This document shows positions 8,502 to 17,648 of a stretch of 64,000 bases of DNA, one piece after another. The first letter of the stretch is position 1; each line of letters starts with the position of its first letter. A model generated the notes under the pieces. It made no database searches. It saw only the letters and a list, made by a program, of their open reading frames with translations, and was not told the origin of the DNA. The stretch comes from Celeribacter persicus. Lineage in GTDB: Bacteria > Pseudomonadota > Alphaproteobacteria > Rhodobacterales > Rhodobacteraceae. The stretch is taken from positions 62,001 to 126,000 of the forward strand of contig NZ_QAOH01000008.1 in assembly GCF_003050785.1 (NCBI RefSeq). The letters run 5' to 3'. Both the position numbers and the translations under genes were made by a program.

Positions 8502-8917
8502 GCCACCGTCTTTTTGAGATCGCGACTTCGGGTCCCGGTCTTTATGAATTCACCGCCGATCTAGGGCGCTGGGTGGCAGGGGAGGGGCCGATGGAGGCCC
8601 TGCTCACACTGATGGTGCAGCACACCTCCGCCTCTTTGCTCATTCAGGAAAACGCCGATCCGGAGGTGCAGACGGATCTTCGGGCCTATTTCCATCGCCT
8701 CGTGCCTCCGACCAGCGATCCGTCCATGTCTTATCTGACGCATACCTATGAAGGGCCGGACGATATGCCGGCTCATATCAAGGCGGCGCTTCTGCCAACG
8801 ACATGCACAATTCCCGTTCTGAATGGACGTATGATGCTTGGAACATGGCAAGGAATTTACCTTTTCGAACATCGGGACAGGCCGCATGTGCGCCGGGTTA
8901 TGGCGCTCCTCCGTTGA
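8498..8917 (+). CDS. YjbQ family protein (UPF0047, secondary thiamine-phosphate synthase)
   Basis: A 139-residue protein of the YjbQ/UPF0047 family. Characteristic pieces are TLMVQHTSASLLIQENADPEV (residues 36-56, with the conserved histidine and NADP-like segment), YEGPDDMPAHIKAALLP and a closing GTWQGIYLFEHR. Some members have weak thiamine-phosphate synthase activity; the physiological role is unsettled. I start it at ATG 8498, inside an ATGA overlap with the upstream stop, because the conserved family sequence begins right there; a longer in-frame reading to 8456 adds only non-conserved residues. Confidence 0.9.
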   Translation: MSHRLFEIATSGPGLYEFTADLGRWVAGEGPMEALLTLMVQHTSASLLIQENADPEVQTDLRAYFHRLVPPTSDPSMSYLTHTYEGPDDMPAHIKAALLPTTCTIPVLNGRMMLGTWQGIYLFEHRDRPHVRRVMALLR

Positions 8918-8989
8918 ATTGACGTATTCCACAACATCTAGCGCTGAAAATTTGATCTACCCAAATTCTGGGCGACCCCCTATAGTGCC

Positions 8990-8998
8990 TGTGGATAA
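8990..8998 (-). promoter_or_regulatory. Perfect DnaA-box match upstream of nrdR
   Basis: TGTGGATAA, the reverse complement of TTATCCACA, lies 55 nt before the nrdR start in an AT-richer spacer. DnaA boxes occur in promoters of nucleotide-metabolism genes in several bacteria, so control of nrdR-ribD by DnaA is conceivable. The match is exact; function is inference. Confidence 0.35.
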
Positions 8999-9052
8999 CT
9001 GGGGCGAAGACCCCAGACGAGGCGGTGAAGAAGTGATGAAGGGGACGCCAGG

Positions 9053-9520
9053 ATGCGTTGTCCGTTTTGCGGAAATATAGATACCCAGGTGAAAGACAGC
9101 CGTCCGGCCGAGGATCATGTGGCGATCCGGCGGCGGCGGTTCTGCCCGGCCTGTGGTGGGCGGTTTACCACTTATGAACGCGTTCAGCTGCGCGATCTGG
9201 TGGTGGTGAAATCCAACGGGCGGCGCGAGGATTTCGACCGTGACAAACTGGAACGGTCGATCCGTATCGCGGCGCAGAAACGTCCGATCGAACCGGAGCG
9301 TCTGGACCAGATGATCTCCGGCATCGTGCGACGTCTGGAGAGCATGGGCGAAACGGATATTCCGTCGAAAACCATCGGCGAGATCGTCATGGAAAGCCTC
9401 GCCCGGATCGACACTGTGGCCTATGTCCGCTTTGCCTCGGTCTACAAGAACTTCCAGGCTGCCGATGACTTCGACAAGTTTGTCAGTGAGTTGCGTCCCG
9501 ACGCCAAATCCGACGAATGA
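9053..9520 (+). CDS. nrdR: Transcriptional repressor NrdR
   Basis: NrdR represses ribonucleotide reductase genes according to ATP/dATP level. The 155 residues have the zinc ribbon (MRCPFCGN, later [15 protein letters not shown], residues 1-45) followed by an ATP-cone domain ([25 protein letters not shown], about 48-75). Length and motifs match the family closely. The next gene ribD starts within the nrdR stop (ATGA at 9517-9520), an arrangement typical of alphaproteobacteria, which couples nucleotide control to riboflavin synthesis. Confidence 0.97.
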   Translation: MRCPFCGNIDTQVKDSRPAEDHVAIRRRRFCPACGGRFTTYERVQLRDLVVVKSNGRREDFDRDKLERSIRIAAQKRPIEPERLDQMISGIVRRLESMGETDIPSKTIGEIVMESLARIDTVAYVRFASVYKNFQAADDFDKFVSELRPDAKSDE

Positions 9521-10617
9521 ACATCCCTGACGATTTGCGCCATATGCGCCACGCGCTGTCTTTGGCGGCGCGCGGGCTTGGTCGCACTTGGCCGAACCCG
9601 GCGGTGGGCTGTGTCATTGTGCGCGACGGGCGTGTTGTCGGGCGTGGCTGGACCCAGCCGGGCGGACGTCCCCATGCCGAGGTTGTGGCTCTGCGTCAGG
9701 CGGGCGAAGCCGCGCGCGGAGCGACCGCTTATGTGACGCTCGAACCCTGTTCTCATCACGGAAAGACGCCTCCGTGTTCCGAGGCGCTGATCGCGGCGGG
9801 CCTGTCCCGTGTCGTGGTCGCGCTGGGGGACCCCGATCCTCGCGTGAACGGGCGGGGTTTTGAGATTTTGCAAGATGCGGGGGTCGATGTGGTGACGGGG
9901 CTTTGCGAAGACGAGGCCCGAAAGCAACAGCAGGGCTTTCTGTCGAAAGTGACTTTGGGGCGCCCGATGGTGACGTTGAAACTCGCCATGTCATGGGACG
10001 GGCGGATCGCGACGTCGAGCGGCGAGAGTCAGTGGATCACCGGTCCGATGGCCCGCCGCCGCGTCCATGCGATGCGGGCCAGCCACGATGCGGTGCTGGT
10101 CGGTGGCGGGACGGCGCGGGCGGACGATCCGACGCTGACGATCCGGGGGCTTGGTGTCGCGCATCAGCCGGTGCGGTTGGTGATGTCGCGCAGGCTCGAT
10201 CTGCCGCTCGACAGTCATCTCGCGCACACGGCGGGCGAAGTGCCGGTCTGGATCCTGCACGGGTCGGATGCCGCACCGGAACGGGTCTCGGCCTGGACCG
10301 GGCTTGGGGCGGAACTGATCGAAGTGCCGGTCACGCAGGGTCAGCTCGATGCCGAAGCGGCCTTGCAGGCTTTGGGTGCGCGCGGTTTGACGCGGGTGTT
10401 TTGCGAAGGCGGCGGGGCGCTGGCGGCCTCGCTCCTCTCTGCGGGGCTGGCCGATCATGTCGTCCTGTTCACCGCGGGCCTCGGCATCGGGGCGGAGGGA
10501 CGTCCGGGGTTGGGCGCACTTGGACTCGACCGCCTGGCGGATGCACCGCGTTATCGGCTTGAAAAGATTGAACGGGTAGGGCCGGATGCCCTGAGCCTGT
10601 GGTCGAAACTTAGCTGA
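9517..10617 (+). CDS. ribD: Riboflavin biosynthesis bifunctional deaminase/reductase RibD
   Basis: RibD carries out steps two and three of riboflavin synthesis from GTP: deamination of the pyrimidine, then NADPH-dependent reduction of the ribosyl chain. The N-terminal zinc deaminase has HAEVVAL (near residue 52) and [12 protein letters not shown] (near 77), the H(A)E and PC-x-H-x-G-x-x-PPC metal-binding sites. The C-terminal reductase begins around [13 protein letters not shown] (about 155), with [13 protein letters not shown] near 300. The 366-residue length is normal. It overlaps nrdR by 4 nt and its 3' end overlaps the convergent kpsC end by 8 nt. The rest of the pathway lies at 15.2-18.2 kb, beyond the capsule genes. 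Confidence 0.96.
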   Translation: MNIPDDLRHMRHALSLAARGLGRTWPNPAVGCVIVRDGRVVGRGWTQPGGRPHAEVVALRQAGEAARGATAYVTLEPCSHHGKTPPCSEALIAAGLSRVVVALGDPDPRVNGRGFEILQDAGVDVVTGLCEDEARKQQQGFLSKVTLGRPMVTLKLAMSWDGRIATSSGESQWITGPMARRRVHAMRASHDAVLVGGGTARADDPTLTIRGLGVAHQPVRLVMSRRLDLPLDSHLAHTAGEVPVWILHGSDAAPERVSAWTGLGAELIEVPVTQGQLDAEAALQALGARGLTRVFCEGGGALAASLLSAGLADHVVLFTAGLGIGAEGRPGLGALGLDRLADAPRYRLEKIERVGPDALSLWSKLS

Positions 10618-12361
10618 GCCCCAAGGTGGCAGCGCGGAGTTGACGCAGCTTGGCCAGCGCGGTTTGCGCCCAGCGGCTGCGACCTTTCGGGGCCTGCGCC
10701 AGATACTCCAGTGCCTCTTCCGGGGAGAGCGGCGCGCCATTTTTCGGATCGAAATAGCGCGGATAATCAATGAGAACCGCATGGGCGAGGCTCATGAGAT
10801 CGGGCCGTACGGCGCGCCGTGCCGGTATAGGGCCAATATCTGTGGTCAGCCCCCATCCGGCATAAAAGGGCGCGCCGGTGCAGGTGACAGGCTTGCCGCG
10901 TAAAAGCGCCTCGAAACCAATGAGCGAGGTCATGGTCCAGACTGCATCGCAGGCGTCGATCAGAGCGAGCGGAGCGACTTCCGTTGCGATGACATCGGCG
11001 ATCCGGGCGGCCTCAGGCAGCTTGCCGCGTCGCAGACCGGCTTCGACATCCGGATGGGGTTTGTAGACCAGCACCGCTTCGGGATGTGCGTTGCGCGCTG
11101 TTTGCAAAAGCGCAAGATTGCTCGAAACCTCCCCTGCGCCGAGGGTGATCGAGGCATCGTCTTCGACCTGTCCGGCGACGAGAATGCGGTAGCCTGCAGG
11201 CAGGGCGGGCAGATCGCCCCCGACATTGTATTTGCTCAACCGCGATGCCTTGAGACGGGAAAGAAAGCGTTCGACCCGGGCGCGCTGCGCGTCGCTGAGC
11301 GGGCTGCGTTCGGCAATCAACGCCTCAAGACGGGAGGGTCGGGTTGGATCGAAGTAAATCCCCTTGTCATCGAGCACGAGGGAGAGCGGTCGCACCAAGG
11401 CGGCCCCGAGACCGCGCGAACGCAGGAAACCGTCTTCGAGCCGCAGATCGGCACCGGCGGCGGCCCCCCATGCGATGTGGCGCCGGCCCTCGGCCTTTTC
11501 GCGGGCGATCACGTCGGGGTCGTCGCTGATCGTCAGCGAGGCCCGCCCAAGATAGCGCCGCAGAAACCCGTGTTTCCAGCGCAGGATTCCGGAGGCGACA
11601 TAGCCCGACGTGTCTTCGCGCGTCGCACGTTCGCGCGCTTCGAGTCGGGCCAGAACGTCTTCGATCTCAAGCGTTGTGTCGCCCGAATGCCATGTGGTGG
11701 CCTGCATCAGTGCGGCGAGAAACAGTTGCGCGCGGGTCAGGCGATGGGTGCTGTGCGGGTCCGGGCTTTCGTCCTCCGTCAGCCCGAATCCGCCATACCA
11801 GGGCCGTCCGAACACGCGGGGTCGGTGCCCGGCAAGGATCGCGTCGAACCCGTAACCCGACGAATGGGTGTAGACGGCGGTGGAGGCTTCGAGCAGGCGA
11901 TAGAGATTGGCGTGAGCGGGTAAAACCGTGAGGCGCGGGTCTTCCGTGTCGCTGAAATAGCCGTCGTCGCAGCCGAGAATGACGACACGGGCGTTCAGAA
12001 GTTCCGTTTGGGCAAAGACCAGCATTTCGGCCATGTCGGCCTCGGACGGGGCGTTGCCTGTGCTGCGGGGCTGGTCCAGAACCAGTACGAATGGAACATC
12101 CGGGGTCAGATCTGGATCGCATATGGCGCTGGATCGGGACAATTTCAACGAAACCAGCCAGTCGATTGCCTGACGCGCGCGCGCGAGTGCCGCGCTGTCG
12201 TCCAGCGGAGTGTCGCGTGCCAGATCGTGCCAGCTCAAGGGGGCACAGGAGAGATCGGTTTCGGCGTGAAGGCGTTCAATCAGAAGCGGAGGCTGAAACG
12301 AGAGCCGCCCCGGCGGGGAGGCCGGGGCGGAAGAATTGCGGTCGGTCAACAGGCCGACCAT
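10610..12361 (-). CDS. kpsC: Capsular polysaccharide export protein KpsC-like, short N-terminus
   Basis: KpsC adds the second and further beta-linked Kdo residues of the phospholipid-Kdo anchor of group 2 capsules. The protein shows the expected tandem layout: a first module ending in LYRLLEASTAVYTHSSGYGFDAILAG and PWYGGFGLT, and a complete second module with RLEDGFLRSRGLG, GIYFDPTRPSRLE, YKPHPDVEAG and APFYAGWGLT. From ATG 12361 it has 583 residues, shorter than the roughly 650-680 I expect, because the first module lacks its EDGFLRS-containing opening. A further 34 codons upstream stay open but overlap kpsD-like. The gene starts 4 nt after that stop, so the genes are coupled. Confidence 0.85.
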   Translation of the reverse strand: MVGLLTDRNSSAPASPPGRLSFQPPLLIERLHAETDLSCAPLSWHDLARDTPLDDSAALARARQAIDWLVSLKLSRSSAICDPDLTPDVPFVLVLDQPRSTGNAPSEADMAEMLVFAQTELLNARVVILGCDDGYFSDTEDPRLTVLPAHANLYRLLEASTAVYTHSSGYGFDAILAGHRPRVFGRPWYGGFGLTEDESPDPHSTHRLTRAQLFLAALMQATTWHSGDTTLEIEDVLARLEARERATREDTSGYVASGILRWKHGFLRRYLGRASLTISDDPDVIAREKAEGRRHIAWGAAAGADLRLEDGFLRSRGLGAALVRPLSLVLDDKGIYFDPTRPSRLEALIAERSPLSDAQRARVERFLSRLKASRLSKYNVGGDLPALPAGYRILVAGQVEDDASITLGAGEVSSNLALLQTARNAHPEAVLVYKPHPDVEAGLRRGKLPEAARIADVIATEVAPLALIDACDAVWTMTSLIGFEALLRGKPVTCTGAPFYAGWGLTTDIGPIPARRAVRPDLMSLAHAVLIDYPRYFDPKNGAPLSPEEALEYLAQAPKGRSRWAQTALAKLRQLRAATLGLS

Positions 12362-12365
12362 GTGA

Positions 12366-13496
12366 TCATTCGCCGAGGGAGGCGAGGGTGTCGGCGGAAC
12401 TGACCGTGCCGGTGATCGCTCCCAGAGTTTTCTGCCACTGGGTGAACGGCGCTTCGGTGACATAAAGGGTGTCGCCGTCGCGAATTAGGAAGTCGCGGGC
12501 CAGGAACAAGCCATTCGGCTGGGTCAGGTCGAGCACATAGATCAGGCGTTGGGCACCCACGATGTCGTCACGCCCGAGCACCTGTTTGGCAATGGTTTCG
12601 GGTTCGTTGCGGAAGACGAAAACACCGGTCGGGTCGGCAGAGTTCGTACGCAGACCGCCGACCTGTGCTATGGCTTCGAGTGCGGAGAGATTGCGGCTTT
12701 CGAAGGGGATCACGCTTTGCCCGCCGGTGGCGCCGAGCGCAGTGAAAGAGCGCGGATCGGCCTCGACGAGGATGCGGTCGCCGTCACGTAGCGGAATGTC
12801 GTATTTCGGATTGTCGTAGAGATCCTGAAACCAGACCACCCCGGATTTCGTGCCACGGATCACCTTGACCTGCGCGACATCGGGTTCGACGGAGGGACCG
12901 CCCGCATGGGCCAGCATGGAGGTGAGGCGACGGGTCGGGCGCTGGATCGGGTAAACGCCCTGACCGGAGATTTTGCCGGTGATGGTCACGGTGGCCCCAT
13001 CGCCCGCCGCACGGGTCACCATGACCTGCGGATCGGGGGTTTGCGTGTCGAGTTTTTCGGTGATCAGCCGACGGATCGCTTCGGGGCTGTTGCCAGCGGC
13101 TTTGATGCGCCCGGCATAGGGCACGAAGATGAAGCCTGCGCCATCGACCTGTACCTCGGACAGGACGGTGGCATTGGCGCCTGCTCCGGCGAGCAGTCCG
13201 TCATCGACATTTTCCCAGATGGTGAGGGAAAGCACATCGCCTGGCGCGATGGTGTCGGAGCCGATCACACCGGCGTTCTGGAAGGCGGCGGAGAAGCCAA
13301 GCTGCTGATTGATCGCGGTGACGGCGTTGACGCGGTCGTTGACGGAAACCACGAAGGCATCGCCCTGTTCCAGCACGGAGCCCGCGAAAATCTCCTTCTT
13401 GGTCGGGCCAGAACGGGGCAGGGCACAGGCAGACAGGCTTGCCGTCACGGCGGCCAGCGCAACGGCGCGGGTCATGCGCGATGTCAGAATCTTCAC
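12366..13496 (-). CDS. Polysaccharide export outer-membrane lipoprotein (Wza/KpsD-like)
   Basis: A 376-residue exported protein of the polysaccharide export (Poly_export/SLBB) family, which forms the outer-membrane channel for capsule. A lipoprotein signal peptide ends near LSACALPRSG (lipobox LSAC, cysteine at about 24). The Poly_export domain follows (GDVLSLTIWENVD, near 85) and then SLBB repeats (VTITGKISGQGVYPI, DGDRILVEADPRS). It is the middle gene of kpsS, this gene, kpsC on the minus strand. The kpsM/T/E transporter genes are not in the window. Confidence 0.9.
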   Translation of the reverse strand: MKILTSRMTRAVALAAVTASLSACALPRSGPTKKEIFAGSVLEQGDAFVVSVNDRVNAVTAINQQLGFSAAFQNAGVIGSDTIAPGDVLSLTIWENVDDGLLAGAGANATVLSEVQVDGAGFIFVPYAGRIKAAGNSPEAIRRLITEKLDTQTPDPQVMVTRAAGDGATVTITGKISGQGVYPIQRPTRRLTSMLAHAGGPSVEPDVAQVKVIRGTKSGVVWFQDLYDNPKYDIPLRDGDRILVEADPRSFTALGATGGQSVIPFESRNLSALEAIAQVGGLRTNSADPTGVFVFRNEPETIAKQVLGRDDIVGAQRLIYVLDLTQPNGLFLARDFLIRDGDTLYVTEAPFTQWQKTLGAITGTVSSADTLASLGE

Positions 13497-13725
13497 TGCT
13501 TGATCTCCTCTGCCCCATATTTTTATCGGGTTTGGTCGGGAGATTAACCAATGCCGAGTCGAAAATCCACTTTTTGTAGAGCGATGGAAGGCGCAGTGAA
13601 GGTGGTGTTGCGAGAAGGTCGCGCCTGTCGCAGAGGCTGTGTCAGCCGTGAAACCCGCCTCAGCATCTAGTGGTGCGCGCGGGGTTTTCCGGGCACAAAT
13701 CGGCCATGATTGTACTGAATTGCAC

Positions 13726-15030
13726 TTATTTGACGAGGCGCAGCGGTTGGCGTGGTGGGGTCTTGCCGCTCAGGAGGGCCACATCGGGGGCCTCGGGGGC
13801 CAGCATCAGATCGACCACGAGCCGCATGAGTTGGCGCCGCCCGCGCTTGGAATAGAAACCACCGGGCACCTGCGAGGTTTCGAGAAGAAACTGACGATAA
13901 TCGCGATAGGCGCGTGTGTCGGGTCGTTCGGGATAGGCGAAAAACGCCTCAAGCGGCTGATGTGAAACGAATTCCGGCTTGTCGTAGACCGCACGGCCAA
14001 GGATGCGCAGCGGGATGCCGAGAGAGAGCACTTGCTGGCCCGCGGTGGAGTTGACGGTCACGGCGGAGCGCGCACTCAGCAGCAGCTTTTGCAACTTGCC
14101 GCCTCGCACATAATGCACCCTCTGCTCGATGCCGTATTCGGCGGCGATGCGCCGGATCTCATGGCGCAGGTTGCGTCGGTCGTTCTCCAGCGGATGGGCC
14201 TTGAAGACAAGGTGATGGTGGCGCGGCGCGCCTTTGGCGAAGCCTTCGATCACATCGGCGACGAATTCCGGCATGGTGGAATAGGGGCTGTGGACCTGAA
14301 AACTCGTGTCATGTTCGAGTTGCAGAAGCGCGATGTGGAACGGGTGGCCCGCCCCGAGAATGGCACGGGTGTGTCTGGCACGAGAGACCCAGTGTTGCGG
14401 CATCAGGATCAGGCGTTTGAAGTACAACAGGAATTCGCGCGTCACCGGTAATTCGCGATGTCCGCGGTAATGGCGAAAGGCAGAGTTCCGGAACATCACG
14501 AACCAATGGTAGAGCGCGCCGTAAAAGATGTGCTGGCGCATGTCGCCCCATTGTGCGGGCGGGTCGATATTGTCGTGGTCGATGTTCTCAAGGGCTGTGC
14601 GCATCTGAGCGACCGAAAGGGACATGAGCGCGGAATTGCCGTTGGAACCGCCGCGCTCGTAGGTGACCCAATAGGGGCGAATATAGCCCTCTTCGAAGAC
14701 ATGGATGGTCAGGCCGAGGGCGCGGGCGCGCTCGATGGCCAGCGCATGAACCGGGCGGGTGTCGCCATAAAGCACGATGTCGGTGATGCCCTTGTCGCGG
14801 ACAATCTTTTCGAACCTCTCGGGCCAAATCTCGGGCGGGTCGGTGTAGGCGATGAAGCTTTTGGTTGAAAACCAGAAGGCGCGGTCGCCGGCGTTGAAGC
14901 CCACACGCCAGACCTGAGCACCCGCCGCCATCAGCATCTTGCCCAGCCCCCAGAAAAACGGCCCGTGCGGTCCCTGAAGCATCAGGAACACGCGGGTGTC
15001 GGCGTTTTTCGTGGGGGCTTGGTTCGGCAT
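13726..15030 (-). CDS. kpsS: Capsule polysaccharide export protein KpsS-like
   Basis: KpsS starts the phospholipid anchor of group 2 capsules by adding the first beta-Kdo to lyso-phosphatidylglycerol. The 434-residue protein shows the family course: FLMLQGPHGPFFWGLGKML at the start, FEEGYIRPYWVTYERGGSN near 130, HHHLVFKAHPLENDRR near 290 and AVTVNSTAGQQVLSLG near 340, the Kdo-binding/catalytic region. I start at ATG 15030; upstream in-frame sequence is open for another 400 codons but has no family similarity and overlaps ribE on the other strand. A 230-nt gap separates it from the kpsD-like gene. Confidence 0.9.
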   Translation of the reverse strand: MPNQAPTKNADTRVFLMLQGPHGPFFWGLGKMLMAAGAQVWRVGFNAGDRAFWFSTKSFIAYTDPPEIWPERFEKIVRDKGITDIVLYGDTRPVHALAIERARALGLTIHVFEEGYIRPYWVTYERGGSNGNSALMSLSVAQMRTALENIDHDNIDPPAQWGDMRQHIFYGALYHWFVMFRNSAFRHYRGHRELPVTREFLLYFKRLILMPQHWVSRARHTRAILGAGHPFHIALLQLEHDTSFQVHSPYSTMPEFVADVIEGFAKGAPRHHHLVFKAHPLENDRRNLRHEIRRIAAEYGIEQRVHYVRGGKLQKLLLSARSAVTVNSTAGQQVLSLGIPLRILGRAVYDKPEFVSHQPLEAFFAYPERPDTRAYRDYRQFLLETSQVPGGFYSKRGRRQLMRLVVDLMLAPEAPDVALLSGKTPPRQPLRLVK

Positions 15031-15243
15031 GGGGCGGTTTTGCGGTACTCGGTTGCGGTTTGTCGTGGTTAATCTGTGATTAGCTACAAATTCGGGCGGA
15101 TTTGTGACCCGAAGGGCGCAGGTGTGGGGCTTGCGTGCCCACTGTAGCGTCGAAGCCGTTAACAAAGCCTCTGCACGCTTGCGGGCAGGCGGTTGGGGCG
15201 TTACCTCTGAGCGCAATGAAAAGACACAGCGCATGGAGGCGTC

Positions 15244-15843
15244 ATGTTCACAGGGATCATCACCGATGTCGGCACCGTGCTGGAACTGGAGAAGCGCGGC
15301 GATCTGCGGGCGCGGATCGGTTGTGCCTATGATGTGGACGGGATCGAGATCGGCGCGTCGATTGCCTGTGACGGTGTATGTCTGACGGTGATCGCGCTCG
15401 GCACCGATCCTCAGAACTGGTTCGACGTGGAAATTTCCGCCGAAAGCGTGTCGAAAACCAACATCGGCGGCTGGGAGGTCGGCAAGCGGTTGAACCTCGA
15501 ACGGGCATTGAAGCTGGGCGACGAACTGGGCGGGCATATCGTGTCGGGTCATGTCGATGGGGTAGCGGTGATCACCGAGATGAAAGACGAAGGCGACAGC
15601 ACGCGGATCACCTTTGAAGCTCCCGAGGCGCTTGCGCGTTTCATCGCGCCGAAAGGCTCGGTGGCGCTCAATGGCACCTCCCTGACGGTGAACGAGGTTG
15701 AGGGCACCTCCTTTGGCATCAACGTCATCCCACACACGCAGGAGGTCACGACATGGGGCGTGGCCAAGGTGGGCGATAGGGTGAACCTGGAAATTGACAC
15801 GCTGGCGCGTTATGTTGCCCGGCTTCAGGAGTGGCAGGCATGA
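15244..15843 (+). CDS. ribE: Riboflavin synthase alpha chain
   Basis: Riboflavin synthase dismutates two 6,7-dimethyl-8-ribityllumazines to riboflavin and the pyrimidine precursor. The 199 residues consist of two lumazine-binding repeats: MFTGIITDVG at the start, then GDELGGHIVSGHVDGVA (about 84-100) opening the second half and SLTVNEVEGTSFGINVIPHT near 140. The catalytic/ligand residues of this family are in place. It heads the group ribE, unknown, ribB, ribH, nusB. I saw no FMN riboswitch upstream. GGAGG at 15236-15240 is close to the ATG, at about 3 nt spacing. Confidence 0.95.
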   Translation: MFTGIITDVGTVLELEKRGDLRARIGCAYDVDGIEIGASIACDGVCLTVIALGTDPQNWFDVEISAESVSKTNIGGWEVGKRLNLERALKLGDELGGHIVSGHVDGVAVITEMKDEGDSTRITFEAPEALARFIAPKGSVALNGTSLTVNEVEGTSFGINVIPHTQEVTTWGVAKVGDRVNLEIDTLARYVARLQEWQA

Positions 15844-16406
15844 GCGCTCCGATGCATGGCGTGGGGCACAACGGTGGTCCCTCGATGGAAGGTGGCGTGA
15901 GCTATCGTCGGTTTGTGTGGAAGAAGGCGCGCAAGGGCCTGATGGGAGAGAGCCTGCCCATCGAGGTGATCCGCATGCGTGTGCGCCGGGCCGAAGAACT
16001 TGGCCTGCCGTATAAATCCTACGCCTCGATCCGGGCATCGACCGGGCGCGATGTGGTGGGTTTTCTGTTCTCCTCCAACGCGCTGCGACTTGTGCGTCTG
16101 GGAGACCGGCTTGCTCCGGCCTATGCTGACAAGCTGGCGCGGATGAAAGCTGAGCGCATTGTGGCCGCGCATCACCCGTTGGTGCCGGAACTGATCGAGG
16201 AATTTGAGGGCATCGACAGGGCCGGGCAGGCACCGCGTCCCTATGCGCAATGGGGGCAGCAAAAGGCCGTTTTGGCCAAGCTCCTAGGACCAAAGCTGCC
16301 GCGTGACGGGCTTGTCCTCATCTCGGAAGCGCCGTTCGAGGCGGAATGGGTCGAGGCAGGCAAACTCGCCGGTCGGATCGACGGGCCGCTGTTTTTCGGA
16401 AGCTGA
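15840..16406 (+). CDS. Unknown protein embedded in the riboflavin operon
   Basis: A 188-residue cytosolic protein without a family I can name. It begins with a Gly/His-rich HGVGHNGGPS, followed by a basic segment (RRFVWKKARKGLM) and ASTGRDVVGFLFSSNALRLV in the middle; the end reads DGLVLISEAPFEAEWVEAGKLAGRIDG. ATG 15840 overlaps the ribE stop (ATGA); an in-frame GTG at 15831 is an alternative. Tight coupling between ribE and ribB suggests a part in flavin synthesis or delivery, but nothing in the sequence identifies an activity. I recall similar genes in the same place in other Rhodobacteraceae, which cannot be checked here. Confidence 0.8.
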   Translation: MSAPMHGVGHNGGPSMEGGVSYRRFVWKKARKGLMGESLPIEVIRMRVRRAEELGLPYKSYASIRASTGRDVVGFLFSSNALRLVRLGDRLAPAYADKLARMKAERIVAAHHPLVPELIEEFEGIDRAGQAPRPYAQWGQQKAVLAKLLGPKLPRDGLVLISEAPFEAEWVEAGKLAGRIDGPLFFGS

Positions 16407-16529
16407 GGCGGCACGCGCGCGAATTGCGCAGAAATGCCGGACGATTGTGCGTGGCATGAGGCTGGCCTTTGTCCGCGCAAAGCTGTACGGAAAAGCGACC
16501 GAATTCCCAGAAGGCCCGCCGAGACGACC

Positions 16530-17645
16530 ATGTCCGAGACACCGAAGACCGACAGCGATAGCTATCAAGACGCCATCTCCCCGATTGAGGAGATCATCGA
16601 AGACGCCCGCAACGGGCGGATGTTCATCCTTGTGGACCATGAAGATCGCGAGAACGAGGGCGATCTGGTGATCCCGTCGCAAATGGCGACGCCCGAGGCG
16701 ATCAATTTCATGGCCACTTACGGGCGCGGGCTGATCTGTGTCACTCTTACCGGCGAGCGGATCGACGCGCTGGGGCTGCCGATGATGGCGTCGAACAACT
16801 CCTCGCGTCACGAAACCGCCTTCACCGTATCCATCGAGGCGCGCGAGGGCGTGTCGACCGGCATTTCTGCCCATGACCGCGCGCGCACCGTCGCTGTGGC
16901 GATTGATCCGTCGAAAACCGCAGCCGACATCGCAACACCGGGGCATATCTTCCCGCTGCGTGCCCGCGATGGCGGGGTTCTTGTGCGGGCGGGACATACC
17001 GAGGCCGGTGTGGATGTCGCCCGTCTGGCGGGGCTTCTGCCCAGCTCGGTGATCTGCGAGATCATGAACGAAGACGGCACCATGTCGCGCCTGCCCGATC
17101 TTGTGAGTTTTGCCCAGAAGCACAATCTCAAGATCGGCACCATCTCCGATCTGATCGCCTATCGCCGTCGCCACGACAACCTCGTGACGAAATCCTCCTC
17201 CCGCAAGGTCACTTCGGCTTTTGGCGGCGAATGGGATATGCAGCTCTATACCGACGATCTTCAGGGAGCCGAGCATATTGTGCTCTCGAAAGGTGACATC
17301 ACCGATGGCGCGCCGGTTCTCGTGCGGGTGCATAACCTCAATCCGCTCGAAGACGTGCTGGGCATCGGGCGCACCTCGCGTGAGATGGAAGGCGCGATGG
17401 AGCTGATCGCCGAGGAGGGCCGGGGTGTGGTTGTGCTTCTGCGCGACACCACGATGAAAATGGTCGAAGAGGGTGAGGCCTCGCCACAGACGCTGCGGCA
17501 ATACGGGCTCGGCGCGCAGATCCTTGCGGCGCTCGGCCTGCACAAGCTCATCCTCGTCAGCGACAGCCCGCAGCCGAAAGCGCCGGGGCTTGAGGCTTTC
17601 GGGCTTGAGATCATCGGCATGCGCAAGATCACGGAAGGGATGTGA
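16530..17645 (+). CDS. ribB: 3,4-dihydroxy-2-butanone 4-phosphate synthase with degenerate RibA-like domain (RibBX type)
   Basis: The N-terminal half (about residues 10-215) is a complete Rib[13 protein letters not shown] (metal and substrate site), TGISAHDRA, and [24 protein letters not shown]. RibB makes the four-carbon unit of riboflavin from ribulose 5-phosphate. The C-terminal half has the GTP cyclohydrolase II fold outline ([16 protein letters not shown], then [12 protein letters not shown]), but the zinc site of active RibA, C-x10-C-x-C after RVHSE, is missing: no cysteine is present there. This matches RibBX-type proteins known from other proteobacteria, so a separate ribA should exist elsewhere. 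ATG 16530 is chosen over an upstream open stretch without similarity. Confidence 0.93.
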   Translation: MSETPKTDSDSYQDAISPIEEIIEDARNGRMFILVDHEDRENEGDLVIPSQMATPEAINFMATYGRGLICVTLTGERIDALGLPMMASNNSSRHETAFTVSIEAREGVSTGISAHDRARTVAVAIDPSKTAADIATPGHIFPLRARDGGVLVRAGHTEAGVDVARLAGLLPSSVICEIMNEDGTMSRLPDLVSFAQKHNLKIGTISDLIAYRRRHDNLVTKSSSRKVTSAFGGEWDMQLYTDDLQGAEHIVLSKGDITDGAPVLVRVHNLNPLEDVLGIGRTSREMEGAMELIAEEGRGVVVLLRDTTMKMVEEGEASPQTLRQYGLGAQILAALGLHKLILVSDSPQPKAPGLEAFGLEIIGMRKITEGM

Positions 17646-17648
17646 CCC

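Noticed and set aside
15031-15243. FMN riboswitch before ribE
   Set aside because: None of the conserved RFN-element blocks was found by eye in the spacer.
15031-16293. N-terminal extension of kpsS by about 420 codons
   Set aside because: The open frame continues upstream but overlaps ribE and its neighbour on the other strand and shows no KpsS-like sequence; the start at 15030 matches the family.
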